Below are positions 46,841-55,831 of a DNA stretch of 64,000 bases, piece by piece. Within the stretch, counting starts at the first letter, position 1; every line of letters starts with the position of its first letter. A model generated the notes under the pieces. That model did not search any database. It was not told where the DNA came from and worked only from the letters and a program-made list of their open reading frames with translations. Source of the DNA: Kocuria sp. cx-455 (GTDB lineage Bacteria; Actinomycetota; Actinomycetes; Actinomycetales; Micrococcaceae); NCBI RefSeq assembly GCF_014698015.1, contig NZ_JACXBS010000002.1:124001-188000 (forward strand). The letters are read 5' to 3'. The translations under genes and the position numbers were made by a program.

Positions 46841-47812
46841 TCAGTTGGCGTGCAGGGCGGGGTTGAGCTCAATGGCCCCACCCTCACGGGGCAGTGCTTC
46901 TACCGCACCGTTGGTCGAGTTCCGGCGGAAGAGCAGGTTGGAGATCCCCGACAGTTCCGAGGCCTTGACCACGCGGGAATCGGCTCGGGCCTCCAGCAGG
47001 GTCACGCGAGTACCGGCCGTGACGTACAGGCCTGCCTCGACTACACAGTCGTCGCCCAGGGAGATGCCCACACCGGCGTTGGCGCCCAAGAGGCAGCGCT
47101 GCCCCAGCGTGATGCGCTGCTTGCCGCCACCGGACAGGGTACCCATGATGGAGGCGCCGCCACCGATGTCGGTGTGGTCGTGAACCACGACACCGGCGGA
47201 AATCCGGCCCTCGACCATTGCGGAGCCCAGCGTGCCCGCGTTGAAGTTCACGAACCCCTCATGCATCACGGTGGTGCCCTCCCCGAGATACGCGCCCAGG
47301 CGCACGCGGTCCGCGTCGCCGATGCGGACGCCGGAGGGAACCACGTAGTCCACCATGCGGGGGAACTTGTCCACGCCGAACACGGTTACATGCCCGCCGG
47401 CGCGTAGGCGCACCAGGGCGGTGGTCAGCTCCTCGGCCAGCACCGGGCCTCGGTCGGTCCAGGCCACGTTGGCCAGCTGACCGAATACGCCGTCCATGTT
47501 GATGGTGTTGGGTTCGGCCAACCGGTGGGACAGAAGGTGCAGGCGAAGGTAAGCGTCCGCGGTGTCGGCCGGGGCCGCGTCGAGATCGATCACGGTGGTG
47601 ACGATCTCGGAACGTACATTGCGATCGGGATCAGTGGTCGCGGCCACGCGCAGGTCGGCCTCGAAGGAGGTGTCGGCGTGGGGGCTCAGCGCGGGAGCCG
47701 GGTAGAAGACGTCCAGGACGGTGCCGGCCTTGGGGCCGGAATCCACTACGGTGGCCAGGCCTACGCCTGAGGCTGTGCGGGATGATTCGGTGCTCTCGCT
47801 CGGTGAAGTCAT
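46841..47812 (-). CDS. dapD: Tetrahydrodipicolinate N-succinyltransferase
   Basis: 323 residues, the longer actinobacterial DapD. An N-terminal domain of about 120 residues precedes the left-handed beta-helix ([49 protein letters not shown]). It succinylates tetrahydrodipicolinate at the start of the succinylase branch to diaminopimelate and lysine. ATG 47812 is 7 nt after TAGGAT, which both reads as a leaderless -10 and contains AGGA. It is divergent from dapE with a 58-bp gap. Confidence 0.93.
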   Translation of the reverse strand: MTSPSESTESSRTASGVGLATVVDSGPKAGTVLDVFYPAPALSPHADTSFEADLRVAATTDPDRNVRSEIVTTVIDLDAAPADTADAYLRLHLLSHRLAEPNTINMDGVFGQLANVAWTDRGPVLAEELTTALVRLRAGGHVTVFGVDKFPRMVDYVVPSGVRIGDADRVRLGAYLGEGTTVMHEGFVNFNAGTLGSAMVEGRISAGVVVHDHTDIGGGASIMGTLSGGGKQRITLGQRCLLGANAGVGISLGDDCVVEAGLYVTAGTRVTLLEARADSRVVKASELSGISNLLFRRNSTNGAVEALPREGGAIELNPALHAN

Positions 47813-47819
47813 GAGCACC

Positions 47820-47825
47820 ATCCTA
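47820..47825 (-). promoter_or_regulatory. Leaderless -10 element for dapD
   Basis: On the minus strand TAGGAT, 7 nt, ATG 47812; the hexamer is half of the palindrome ATCCTAGGAT (47820-47829). Confidence 0.5.
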
Positions 47826-47857
47826 GGATGTTCGCCACCGTGTGACGCGAAGGTGAC

Positions 47858-47863
47858 TAGGCT
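47858..47863 (+). promoter_or_regulatory. Leaderless -10 element for dapE
   Basis: TAGGCT, 7 nt, ATG 47871. Confidence 0.65.
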
Positions 47864-47870
47864 GGCCCGC

Positions 47871-48977
47871 ATGGACTCCACCACATCACCCGTTGCACTC
47901 GACCTCTCTCTGGACCCGGCGGATCTCACCGCGGCCCTTGTGGACGTGGAATCGGTGTCCGATCACGAGGGCCCCCTCGCGGATGCCGTGGAAACCGCTC
48001 TGCGTCAGTTGCCGCACCTGGACGTGCACCGCGACGGGGATTCCATCGTGGCCCGCACGAACCTCGGTCACGACGAGCGTGTGGTGCTGGCCGGGCACCT
48101 GGACACCGTGCCCCTGCCCACCGTGGAAGGTTCCCTGGGCACGGTACCGTCCGTGCGACGTCGGGAATCCGGACGTGATGTCATCTACGGCCGCGGCACC
48201 ACCGACATGAAGGGCGGGGTAGCCGTGCAGCTGGCCCTGGCCCACGCGTTGGCCGAACCCAACCGGGACATCACCTTTGTTTTTTACGACCACGAGGAAG
48301 TCGCCAGCGACGCGAGCGGGCTGGGGCGCCTGATGCGAAACAGCCCCGAGCTGCTCGAAGCGGACTTCGCGGTGCTGCTGGAACCGACCAACGGCACGGT
48401 GGAGGGCGGCTGCAACGGCACCATGCGTTTCCGTATCACCACGACCGGCAAGGCCGCGCACTCGGGCCGCGCGTGGATCGGCGAGAACGCGGTCCACAAG
48501 CAGGCCGATGTCCTCGCGCGGCTTTCGGCCTACGAGCCCCGGACCATCACCGTGGAGGGGTTGGACTACCGGGAGGGTCTCAACGCGATCCGGATCGGCG
48601 GGGGAGTGGCCGGCAATGTGATCCCGGACAACGCGTGGGTAGACATCAACTACCGCTTTGCCCCGGACAAGACCTTGCAGCAGGCGCAGGAGCACGTGCG
48701 CGAGGTCTTTGACGGTTACGATCTGGACTTCCAGGATCTGTCTCCGGCGGCGCGGCCCGGCCTGGACCGGCCCGCGGCGGCGCAGTTCGTGGCCGCCGTG
48801 GGCCAGGAACCAATGCCCAAGTACGGCTGGACGGACGTGGCCCGCTTCTCGGAAGCCGGGGTGCCCGCCGTGAATTTCGGTCCCGGAGACGCCCTGCTCG
48901 CCCACACCGATGACGAGCATGTCTTCGATGACGCCGTCCGCGAATGCTACCGCGCGCTCGCGCAGTGGCTGTCCTAG
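47871..48977 (+). CDS. dapE: Succinyl-diaminopimelate desuccinylase
   Basis: 368 residues, M20A metallopeptidase. Metal ligands are visible in [21 protein letters not shown], and [12 protein letters not shown] (general base and ligand glutamates), with the dimerisation domain after [10 protein letters not shown] and the last histidine in [10 protein letters not shown]. It releases succinate to give LL-diaminopimelate. The DapC, DapD and DapE steps are all in this window. The start is set by the leaderless promoter and the conserved N-terminus. Confidence 0.93.
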   Translation: MDSTTSPVALDLSLDPADLTAALVDVESVSDHEGPLADAVETALRQLPHLDVHRDGDSIVARTNLGHDERVVLAGHLDTVPLPTVEGSLGTVPSVRRRESGRDVIYGRGTTDMKGGVAVQLALAHALAEPNRDITFVFYDHEEVASDASGLGRLMRNSPELLEADFAVLLEPTNGTVEGGCNGTMRFRITTTGKAAHSGRAWIGENAVHKQADVLARLSAYEPRTITVEGLDYREGLNAIRIGGGVAGNVIPDNAWVDINYRFAPDKTLQQAQEHVREVFDGYDLDFQDLSPAARPGLDRPAAAQFVAAVGQEPMPKYGWTDVARFSEAGVPAVNFGPGDALLAHTDDEHVFDDAVRECYRALAQWLS

Positions 48978-48992
48978 CGCCGCCGGGTTGAC

Positions 48993-49856
48993 TCAGCCGG
49001 TCTTGCCACCCTCCGCGGCCTCATGGAGGGGTTTGGTCTTGCCGGAGGTGCGATAGCTGAGCAGCCGGGAGAGCCTGCCCGCGCTGAACGTGAGCACCGA
49101 ATTGATGACCATGAACACCACGGCCGCCAGCAGCAAGGTCTGCAGAATGTTGCCGTCACCGGAACCCAAACGTCGGGCCGAGGCGAGCAGCTCGGGGTAG
49201 GTGATGATGTACCCGAGCGCGGTGTCCTTGAGGATCACCACGAACTGGGAGACGAGAGAGGGCAACATGGCCGTCAGGGCTTGAGGCAACAAGATGCTGC
49301 GCAGCGTTTGGGACGGGGTGAGTCCCACGGCCAGCCCCGCTTCCCGCTGACCCTTGGGTAGCTGGTACACACCGGAGCGGACGAGCTCGGCAATGACCGA
49401 CCCGTTGTACAGGATCAGGGCGATGATCACCGCCCAGAACGGAGTCTCCGAGGGCTGGACTAGACCCGTGCGTGCCAGACCCAGGTAGAAGAAAATCATC
49501 ATGACCAGCACCGGCACCGCACGAAAGAATTCCACTACCACGGTGCAGACCGCGCGCAGGATCCACAGGCCGGACAGCCGCCCCAGACCGAAAAGGAGGC
49601 CGAAGAGCACGGAACCCACCACGGCCAGGGCGGCCGCCTGGAGCGTGCTCACCAGGCCGGGGATCAGGAAGTTGCCCCACGTGCGTTCGGTGAACAATGC
49701 GCTCCACTTGGCCGGCTCCAGTTGGCCCTGCTCGCCCAGTTTCTGCAGCACCACCCAGGCCAGGGCGGCCACCAGGAGCACGGCCACCACGTTGAGGATC
49801 ATGGTGACCCGTTTGGCCCGGGGGCCCTGGACGTCAAAAAGTACCGAGGTGCTCAT
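48993..49856 (-). CDS. gluD: Glutamate/polar amino acid ABC transporter permease (GluD-like)
   Basis: 287 residues. A cytoplasmic start and first helix (MILNVVAVLLVAALAWVVL) precede a HisM-type permease domain (ALAVVGSVLFGLLFGLGRLSG) with the EAA loop GQREAGLAVGLTPSQTLRSI. It pairs with GluC. Its ATG overlaps the gluC stop (ATGA at 49853-49856). The C-terminal tail is short and basic. It is the last gene of gluABCD. Confidence 0.88.
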   Translation of the reverse strand: MSTSVLFDVQGPRAKRVTMILNVVAVLLVAALAWVVLQKLGEQGQLEPAKWSALFTERTWGNFLIPGLVSTLQAAALAVVGSVLFGLLFGLGRLSGLWILRAVCTVVVEFFRAVPVLVMMIFFYLGLARTGLVQPSETPFWAVIIALILYNGSVIAELVRSGVYQLPKGQREAGLAVGLTPSQTLRSILLPQALTAMLPSLVSQFVVILKDTALGYIITYPELLASARRLGSGDGNILQTLLLAAVVFMVINSVLTFSAGRLSRLLSYRTSGKTKPLHEAAEGGKTG

Positions 49857-50539
49857 CGCCTCACCGCCAACTTCTGGGACAGCCACGTGGTCAACAGACC
49901 CACGGGAATCACGATGATCACAAAGCCCAGCGCCACCGTCAGGAACACCGCAATGATGACGTCAGGGCGGAACTCGATCATGGTCTTCATCAGGGCCGAG
50001 ATCTCCGTGACGGATGCCGCGGCGGCCACCGTGGTGTTCTTGGTCAACGCGATCAACGTGTTACCCAGCGGCGTGATGGCCCCGCGCAGGGCCTGGGGAA
50101 AAATGATCAGGCGGGCCGCCGGGAGGAAGCTCAGGCCAATGGCCCGTGCCGCTTCCGCTTGGCCCGCGGGAACGGTGTTCACACCGGATCGGATGGCCTC
50201 GCACACGAACGCCGCGTGGTAGATGCTCAGCCCGATCACCGCGTAGACGAAGAAGTTGCGGTTGAAGTCGTCGCTGAAACTGATCGTCAGCTGCGACCAC
50301 ACACCCAGGACCAGGAACACCAGGATGATGGTCAGCGGAGTGTTACGGATCAAGGTCACGTAGCCGGCACCCACGGCGCGCATGGAGGCCGCCGGGCTGA
50401 TGCGCATGAGTGCCAGGACGCTGCCGAGCACCATGGAACCGATCGCGGCCCAGAACGTCAGTTGGATATTGACCCAGAAAGCACCCAGCACGTCGTACTG
50501 GGAAAACAGTGAGGCGAAGTCACTGAGGTAATCGGACAC
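49853..50539 (-). CDS. gluC: Glutamate/polar amino acid ABC transporter permease (GluC-like)
   Basis: 228 residues, five membrane helices, HisM-type permease with the EAA loop GQAEAARAIGLSFLPAARLI. It forms the heteromeric channel with GluD. GTG 50539 is preceded by GGGAGGA. A strong hairpin lies between it and gluB. Confidence 0.88.
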   Translation of the reverse strand: MSDYLSDFASLFSQYDVLGAFWVNIQLTFWAAIGSMVLGSVLALMRISPAASMRAVGAGYVTLIRNTPLTIILVFLVLGVWSQLTISFSDDFNRNFFVYAVIGLSIYHAAFVCEAIRSGVNTVPAGQAEAARAIGLSFLPAARLIIFPQALRGAITPLGNTLIALTKNTTVAAAASVTEISALMKTMIEFRPDVIIAVFLTVALGFVIIVIPVGLLTTWLSQKLAVRR

Positions 50540-50555
50540 GTTTTCCTCCCGTTGT

Positions 50556-50588
50556 ACCCGGTGGGATTCGCGAGAAATCCCACCGGGT
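50556..50588 (-). repeat. Intercistronic hairpin between gluB and gluC
   Basis: A perfect 13-bp stem (ACCCGGTGGGATT at 50556-50568, AATCCCACCGGGT at 50576-50588) with a 7-nt loop. No T-tract follows on the transcribed strand, so it is more likely an mRNA-stabilising or partial-termination element than a full terminator. Confidence 0.75.
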
Positions 50589-50605
50589 GCGGGTTAGCTA
50601 ATCAA

Positions 50606-51454
50606 TCAGGCGCAGGCGTCGGGAGTGGGCGGGTTCAAGTCCTCGTTGTACTTGTAGTCCGCACCCTCCGTGTTCTTGGTGACGGCGTCTTCCCATGCGC
50701 CGTCGTCAATCATCTTGGTGATGGCGTCATTGATGGCCTGGCACCTGTCCGAATCCTTGGGGATGCCCACGCCGTACTTCTCCTCGGTGAACGGGTTGCC
50801 GACCACCTTGAACTTGCCGGAGTTGGCGTCCGTGGCGGCGAGGCCGGCCAGGATGATGTCATCGGTGGTCACGGCGTCAACACCGCCGGAGCCCAACATG
50901 GTCACACAGTCCGCGTAGCCACCCTGCTCCACGAGGTTCACGGTGCCCGCGTACTCGTCCTTGATCTTCTGGGCGGAGGTGGAACCGGTGACGGAACAGA
51001 GGTTCTTCCCCTCGAGATCCTCCGGGCCCTTGATGTCCGTGTTGTCCTGGCTGACCAGCAGGTCCTGACCGGCCACGAAGTACGGCCCGGCGAAACCCAC
51101 GGATTCCTTGCGTTGATCGGTGATGGAGTAGGTCGCGAAGATCATGTCGACCTGACCGTTGGAGAGCATGTTCTCGCGGTTGGCGGACGGGGACTCGACC
51201 CATTCGATCTGATCCTCGGAGTAACCCAGTTCATTGGCGACGTACTTGGCTACGTCCACGTCGAAACCGGTGTATTCCTCGCCGTCCTTGAATCCCAGGC
51301 CGGGCTGGTCGTACTTGATGCCGATGCGTACCGAATCTCCACCGTCGCCGCCGGAGGATTCGCCGCCGCCGTCGTCATTGCCGCCGCACGCGGTCAGGGT
51401 CAGGGCGGTGGTTGCGGCCAGGGCCGCGAGGGTCATTGGTTTTCCGTACTTCAC
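50606..51454 (-). CDS. gluB: Glutamate-binding lipoprotein (GluB-like)
   Basis: 282 residues. The lipobox TLTAC (Cys23) is followed by a Gly/Asp/Ser spacer and an SBP_bac_3 domain (VRIGIKYDQPGLGFKDGEEY, GFDVDVAKYVANELG, DMIFATYSITDQRKE). It delivers glutamate or a related amino acid to GluC/GluD. AAGGAG precedes GTG 51454. The Corynebacterium glutamicum gluABCD order is kept. Confidence 0.9.
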   Translation of the reverse strand: MKYGKPMTLAALAATTALTLTACGGNDDGGGESSGGDGGDSVRIGIKYDQPGLGFKDGEEYTGFDVDVAKYVANELGYSEDQIEWVESPSANRENMLSNGQVDMIFATYSITDQRKESVGFAGPYFVAGQDLLVSQDNTDIKGPEDLEGKNLCSVTGSTSAQKIKDEYAGTVNLVEQGGYADCVTMLGSGGVDAVTTDDIILAGLAATDANSGKFKVVGNPFTEEKYGVGIPKDSDRCQAINDAITKMIDDGAWEDAVTKNTEGADYKYNEDLNPPTPDACA

Positions 51455-51507
51455 GGGTGCTCCTTAGGTGATGGGTGAGACTGCGCGATGATCATGGTGC
51501 CGGGACC

Positions 51508-52317
51508 TCAATGGCCCAGAACCTTGCCGAGGAAGTCCTTGGCGCGGTCACTGCGCGGATTGGTGAAAAATTCTTCCGGGGTGTTTTCTTCGACGATCGC
51601 GCCGTCCGCCATGAACACGACACGGTCCGCCGCACGGCGGGCAAAGCCCATTTCGTGGGTGACCACGACCATGGTCATGCCCGCCTTGGCGAGGGAGACC
51701 ATGGTGTCCAGGACCTCGTTGATCATCTCGGGATCCAACGCGGAGGTCGGTTCGTCGAACAACATGATCTTGGGGTCCATGGCCAAGGCGCGGGCAATGG
51801 CCACGCGTTGTTGTTGACCACCGGACAGCTGCGCGGGGAGTTTGTGCGCCTGATTGCCCACACCCACCCGGTTCAGCAGCTCCAGGGCCCGCTCCTCGGC
51901 CTTTTTCTTGCTGGCCCCGCGAACACGCATGGGGCCAAGCGTGACGTTCTGCAGGACGGATTTATGCGCGAACAAGTTGAAGGACTGGAACACCATGCCC
52001 ACGTCCGCCCGAAGTTTCGCGAGCGCGCGGCCCTCTTTCGGGAGGGCCTTTCCGTCCACGGTGATTTCACCGCTGTCAATGGTTTCCAGTCGGTTGATGG
52101 CTCGGCACAGGGTGGACTTACCGGAACCGGAAGGCCCAATGACCATGACCACCTCGCCGGCGGAGACCTCCAGGTTGATGTCCTTGAGCACGTGGAGATC
52201 GCCGAAATGCTTGTCCACGTGTGACAAACGGACCAGGGGCTCTCCGGCGCGGGTTCCGGCAGGGGCACCGGTTCCGGAGCCTGGCTCCGTGCCGGTGGAA
52301 GCGGATGAGTGTGACAT
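51508..52317 (-). CDS. gluA: Glutamate/polar amino acid ABC transporter ATPase (GluA-like)
   Basis: 269 residues. Walker A is GPSGSGKST, the signature [15 protein letters not shown], and Walker [15 protein letters not shown], all in the polar amino acid importer class. It drives the GluBCD importer and is the first gene of the operon. A Ser/Gly/Pro-rich N-terminal 28 residues precede the ABC domain. No ribosome site is seen; TACTTT 7 nt upstream fits a leaderless start. Confidence 0.92.
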   Translation of the reverse strand: MSHSSASTGTEPGSGTGAPAGTRAGEPLVRLSHVDKHFGDLHVLKDINLEVSAGEVVMVIGPSGSGKSTLCRAINRLETIDSGEITVDGKALPKEGRALAKLRADVGMVFQSFNLFAHKSVLQNVTLGPMRVRGASKKKAEERALELLNRVGVGNQAHKLPAQLSGGQQQRVAIARALAMDPKIMLFDEPTSALDPEMINEVLDTMVSLAKAGMTMVVVTHEMGFARRAADRVVFMADGAIVEENTPEEFFTNPRSDRAKDFLGKVLGH

Positions 52318-52324
52318 GAAAGTA

Positions 52325-52330
52325 AAAGTA
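52325..52330 (-). promoter_or_regulatory. Leaderless -10 element for gluA
   Basis: On the minus strand TACTTT, 7 nt, ATG 52317. Confidence 0.5.
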
Positions 52331-52434
52331 ATGCACGGATTGACCGAATGTGGTCCACAACACAAGACCAAATGTTAAAATTGGGTTTCGTTCCGGCCGC
52401 GTGGTGCGCGCCCGTGCGTGTCCTACGCAACCCG

Positions 52435-52440
52435 TAGCCT
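52435..52440 (+). promoter_or_regulatory. Leaderless -10 element for the LOG family gene
   Basis: TAGCCT, 6 nt, ATG 52447. Confidence 0.6.
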
Positions 52441-52446
52441 GGGACC

Positions 52447-53229
52447 ATGACCACTCCGCCGGATTCTTTCTCAGAGCAGGTGCCCCCCGAACGGTTCAAG
52501 GGCCCCGTGGTACTTCGCCGTTCGGAAATGTCACGGCGCACCTCTGACCAGCGGTTATTGGACCAGCGCCCGCAGGCGCCCGATGATTTCACGCGTACGG
52601 ACCCGTGGCGCGTGCTGCGGATCCAGGCGGAGTTCGTGGAGGGTTTCGACGCGCTGGCCACCCTGGGGCCCGCGATTTCCGTCTTCGGTTCCGCCCGCAC
52701 CCCGCCGGAGCATCCCGAGTACCACACGGCTCGGGAGATCGGCAGGGCGCTTGGCCGGGCCGGTTACGCCGTGGTGACCGGGGGCGGTCCCGGTGTCATG
52801 GAGGCCGCCAACCGCGGCGCGGTGGATGCGGGTGCCCCATCGGTGGGTATCGGGATCGAGCTGCCCCACGAGCAGCGGCTCAACGACTGGGTGGATCTGG
52901 GCATCAACTTCCGCTACTTCTTCGCTCGTAAGACCATGTTCGTGAAATACACGCAGGGGTTCGTGGTGCTCCCCGGTGGTTTCGGCACACTGGACGAACT
53001 CTTCGAGGCGCTCACCCTGGTGCAGACGGGCAAGGTCACCCGATTCCCGGTGATCCTCGTGGGCACGGCTTTTTGGTCCCCGTTGATCACGTGGCTCGAG
53101 CAGACGGTGGCCGCGGACGTGAAGATTGCTCCCGATGACCTTGACCTGTTCCACGTCACGGACAGTGCGGAGCAAGCGGTGAGCATTCTGCTCGAGGCGC
53201 ACGCGGCGTCGAACGGTTCCGGCGCATGA
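52447..53229 (+). CDS. LOG family protein (cytokinin riboside monophosphate phosphoribohydrolase-like)
   Basis: 260 residues, Rossmann fold of the TIGR00730/LOG family. The defining motifs GGGPGVMEAANRGA and PGGFGTLDELFEAL (PGGxGTxxE) are present. LOG enzymes release the base from nucleoside monophosphates; the mycobacterial homologue makes cytokinins. A disordered, Arg/Gln-rich stretch of about 50 residues precedes the domain. Leaderless start. It overlaps the next gene by ATGA. Confidence 0.88.
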   Translation: MTTPPDSFSEQVPPERFKGPVVLRRSEMSRRTSDQRLLDQRPQAPDDFTRTDPWRVLRIQAEFVEGFDALATLGPAISVFGSARTPPEHPEYHTAREIGRALGRAGYAVVTGGGPGVMEAANRGAVDAGAPSVGIGIELPHEQRLNDWVDLGINFRYFFARKTMFVKYTQGFVVLPGGFGTLDELFEALTLVQTGKVTRFPVILVGTAFWSPLITWLEQTVAADVKIAPDDLDLFHVTDSAEQAVSILLEAHAASNGSGA

Positions 53230-54479
53230 GCAGTACCTCCTACTCCGCCGTGCATCCGGCCTTTCCGCGGCGCGCCTGGGGCATCACCCCGTGGTGGCTG
53301 GCAGTGGTGCTGGTCTACGGGTTGTCCCGCATGTGGGGCTGGATCGTGTTCACCGTGGTGGGCCGTCAGCAAGGGCCGGGTCCGTGGGGAGACGGCGCCA
53401 TGGGATACCTGCAGTTCGTGGACATCTGGGATTCCGACTGGTACCGGCGGATCTTCGCGGAGGGGTACCCCACTCAGATCCCGCGCGATGCGCTGGGCCA
53501 CGCGGAACAAAATCAATGGGCCTTCTACCCCGTCCATCCCGTACTGGTGCGCGGCATCGATGCCCTGACGGGAACCGGGTGGGCTTTTACCGCCGCCGCG
53601 GTCTCGCTGCTCGCGGGATTCGGGGTGGCTCTCGTGCTGTACAAAATTTTCGACGGCGTTCCAGCCCTGCGCGAGCCGCGCTGGGCGAACAACGTGGGTA
53701 AGGCCCCGCTGTGGGCTGTGGCGGTCTTCGCTTTCAACCCGGTGGCGCCGGTGCTGCAGACACCGTATGCGGAAGGGTTGCACGGGCTGTTTCTGAGCCT
53801 GGCCCTCCTGGCGGTGCTGCGGGGCAGGGCGCTTCCGGCAGCGATCTTCACTGTGCTCATGGCGCTGACCCGTCCCACCGGGGTCGCCTTTGCCGCGGCC
53901 CTGGGCGTGTGGTGGCTGTGGCGCAGTGTGGTGAGTGTGCGGCGTCGGGAACGCCGGTGGTACCAATGCGCGGACCGTTGGCTCGCGGTGGCCCTGGTCG
54001 CGTGCGCGGCTGCGCTGAGCTGGCCCGCGATCGCCTGGGCCGTCACGGGGGAGTTCAGCGCCTACACCGAGACCGAGACGGCCTGGCGCGCGGACAACCG
54101 TGTGATCCCGATCCTGCCGTGGGTGGACCAGGGGGTGGACCTCTTCGGGCCGATCGTAGGGGTCGCGGCACCCGTGCTCCTGGTTGCCGGCGTGGTGCTC
54201 GTGCTGCGCAGTCACGTGGTGAAAGAGTCCCTGCCCTTCTTCGCACGAGTGTGGATCGCGGCCTACGGGATCTACCTGTTGCTGGTGCTGCACCCGCAGA
54301 CTTCAACTTTTCGACTTCTGCTGCCGTGGGCCTTGTTGGCCGGGCCGCTGGTCCACGTGTCGGAATCCAGGGCCTACCGGACTCTCCTCGTCTTGACCGG
54401 TGCCGTTCTACAGCTCGTGTGGGTGGGCTGGTTGTGGCACTGGAAGGAACTGCCCGGCGGCGGTGACTATCCCCCCTAG
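53226..54479 (+). CDS. PIG-V-like mannosyltransferase, multispanning
   Basis: 417 residues, about ten membrane helices. The first external loop carries WDSDWYRRIFAEGYP and NQWAFYPVHPVLVRGI, matching the WDxxWY...GY...FYP pattern of PIG-V/GT-C mannosyltransferases, where the Asp is catalytic. It probably transfers a sugar from a polyprenyl-phosphate donor to a surface glycan or glycolipid. It is translationally coupled to the LOG gene, which gives no clear functional link. Confidence 0.75.
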   Translation: MSSTSYSAVHPAFPRRAWGITPWWLAVVLVYGLSRMWGWIVFTVVGRQQGPGPWGDGAMGYLQFVDIWDSDWYRRIFAEGYPTQIPRDALGHAEQNQWAFYPVHPVLVRGIDALTGTGWAFTAAAVSLLAGFGVALVLYKIFDGVPALREPRWANNVGKAPLWAVAVFAFNPVAPVLQTPYAEGLHGLFLSLALLAVLRGRALPAAIFTVLMALTRPTGVAFAAALGVWWLWRSVVSVRRRERRWYQCADRWLAVALVACAAALSWPAIAWAVTGEFSAYTETETAWRADNRVIPILPWVDQGVDLFGPIVGVAAPVLLVAGVVLVLRSHVVKESLPFFARVWIAAYGIYLLLVLHPQTSTFRLLLPWALLAGPLVHVSESRAYRTLLVLTGAVLQLVWVGWLWHWKELPGGGDYPP

Positions 54480-54536
54480 CGACACAGGTGTCGTCGGTCA
54501 AGGGTGGGGTTGGTCACGGTAGCCGGCCAGTGTTCG

Positions 54537-54542
54537 ATAAGA
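54537..54542 (+). promoter_or_regulatory. -10 element for the DUF3117 gene
   Basis: TAAGAT about 37 nt before the ATG, consistent with a short leader carrying the AGAGGAG ribosome site. Confidence 0.45.
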
Positions 54543-54578
54543 TGGAGGCCGTAGGTACACACGAAGAGGAGTTCATAC

Positions 54579-54746
54579 ATGGCGGCCATGAAGCCTAGAA
54601 CCGGTGACGGACCAATGGAAGTCACCAAGGAGGGGCGCAGCCTCATCATGCGGGTCCCCTTGGAAGGTGGCGGGCGCCTGGTGGTGGAACTCAAGGCTGA
54701 CGAGGCCACCGAGCTTCGCGAATGCCTTGCCACGGTGACCGGGTAA
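54579..54746 (+). CDS. DUF3117 family small protein
   Basis: 55 residues starting MAAMKPRTGDGPMEVTKEGR and continuing SLIMRVPLEGGGRLVVELKA, almost identical to the DUF3117 proteins of mycobacteria, corynebacteria and streptomycetes, which are always 55-57 residues. A compact beta-rich protein of unknown function, conserved across Actinobacteria. AGAGGAG sits 8 nt before the ATG. A 48-nt perfect palindrome follows the stop by 18 nt. Confidence 0.93.
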   Translation: MAAMKPRTGDGPMEVTKEGRSLIMRVPLEGGGRLVVELKADEATELRECLATVTG

Positions 54747-54764
54747 CGGCCGGTTCCGTACCGT

Positions 54765-54812
54765 CAGAAATCTCGAGGGGCCACACCGCGGTGTGGCCCC
54801 TCGAGATTTCTG
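54765..54812 (+). terminator. 48-nt perfect palindrome, probable terminator
   Basis: The left 24 nt begin CAGAAATCTCGAGGGGCCAC and are the exact reverse complement of the right 24 nt, with no spacer at the centre. In RNA it forms a stem of about 22 bp. It ends in ATTTCTGGTTC, so termination is plausible after DUF3117. Confidence 0.8.
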
Positions 54813-54988
54813 GTTCATGGCAGAGTTCCGCCCCACCGTGAACCGTAGGCCGATGTCGTTCTCGGACGCTCTCTCGGAGGGTCACGACCACCACGCAACG
54901 CATGGCCCCGAGGGCGCCACCCACGGCCATCAGCACCAGAGCCATTATGAGGAAGCCTTCTACCGGCAACGCCCGGACGGCGGCAAGG

Positions 54989-55621
54989 TCATCGCCGGAC
55001 GGCCAGCAGCACTCCGGTGCCCGTGGGAAGCAAGGTGCTCGCCAAGCGGTCCTCACCACGCAGGGTGCGCACGACATCGCGCATGATCACGGTCTCTTCA
55101 TCCCGGTGGGCCGGCTGGGACACGCGGTCCTGGTGGAGGGCATCATTGACGATCAGCATGCCGCCGCGGCGTAACAGGCGAGCGCCCTCGATCACGTACT
55201 CGGCGGTGTTGGCGAGATCTGCGTCCAGGAACACCATGTCGTAGGAGTTCTCGGTCAACCGAGGCAGGACCAGGGACGCGGCGCCGGAGATGGTGCGGGT
55301 CCTTTTGGTCTCGATGCCGGCCTCGCGAAATGTATCGCGCGCCGCCCGCAGGGCACGGATGTCCGTGTCGATGGTGGTGAGCACGGAGGTGGTCGGCATC
55401 CCCCGCAGCAGGGACAGACCGGAAACCCCCGCGCCGGTACCCACTTCGACCACCGTGGCCGGCCGCGCCGAGGCCGTCAACACCGTCAGCAGCGCCGAGG
55501 TGGCGGGGGTCACCGGGTCCAGGCGGAGGGCGAGGGAGCGCTCCCGGGCACGGTACGCGGTTTCGTCATCCGTGGCGTAAGCCTCACAGTAGGCCCAGCT
55601 GGTGGTCTTATCCGTACTCAT
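54989..55621 (-). CDS. SAM-dependent O-methyltransferase (family 3)
   Basis: 210 residues. The SAM-binding loop VVEVGTGAGVSGLSLLRGM and the catalytic/metal motif MVFLDADLANTAEYVIEGAR with GGMLIVNDALHQD place it with caffeoyl-CoA-type O-methyltransferases. Substrate unknown. In Mycobacterium a related gene (Rv1220c) lies beside sigE; the placement here next to tatB is the same. The 176 nt between 54812 and its stop hold no supported gene. Confidence 0.85.
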   Translation of the reverse strand: MSTDKTTSWAYCEAYATDDETAYRARERSLALRLDPVTPATSALLTVLTASARPATVVEVGTGAGVSGLSLLRGMPTTSVLTTIDTDIRALRAARDTFREAGIETKRTRTISGAASLVLPRLTENSYDMVFLDADLANTAEYVIEGARLLRRGGMLIVNDALHQDRVSQPAHRDEETVIMRDVVRTLRGEDRLASTLLPTGTGVLLAVRR

Positions 55622-55831
55622 GGACGTTAGTGTGCCCTTCGCTGCTTCCCTGGTGGTCTTGGCCCGCTGTATATGTGCCCGTGCGGTAGTGCTGGTTCAG
55701 CTTATCGCGGGCGCCGGCTCGGCCGGGCGCGGGGCCGGAGAATTTCCCGTGACCGTTCAGAACCCTGTCAGCTTGACCGCACACAATAACAGCGACGATC
55801 CACTGACCCATCACCACGATCCACCAACACG

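Noticed and set aside
54691-55077. Possible small minus-strand membrane protein (MALVLMAVGGALGAMRC) between the O-methyltransferase and DUF3117
   Set aside because: The frame runs through the 48-nt palindrome and into DUF3117 antisense, has no ribosome site, and only one short hydrophobic run.
54793-55086. Plus-strand frame starting MAPRDFWFMAEFRPTVNRR with a His-rich middle
   Set aside because: It overlaps the O-methyltransferase and begins inside the palindrome; the His/Gly richness is what the antisense of a hydrophobic frame looks like.
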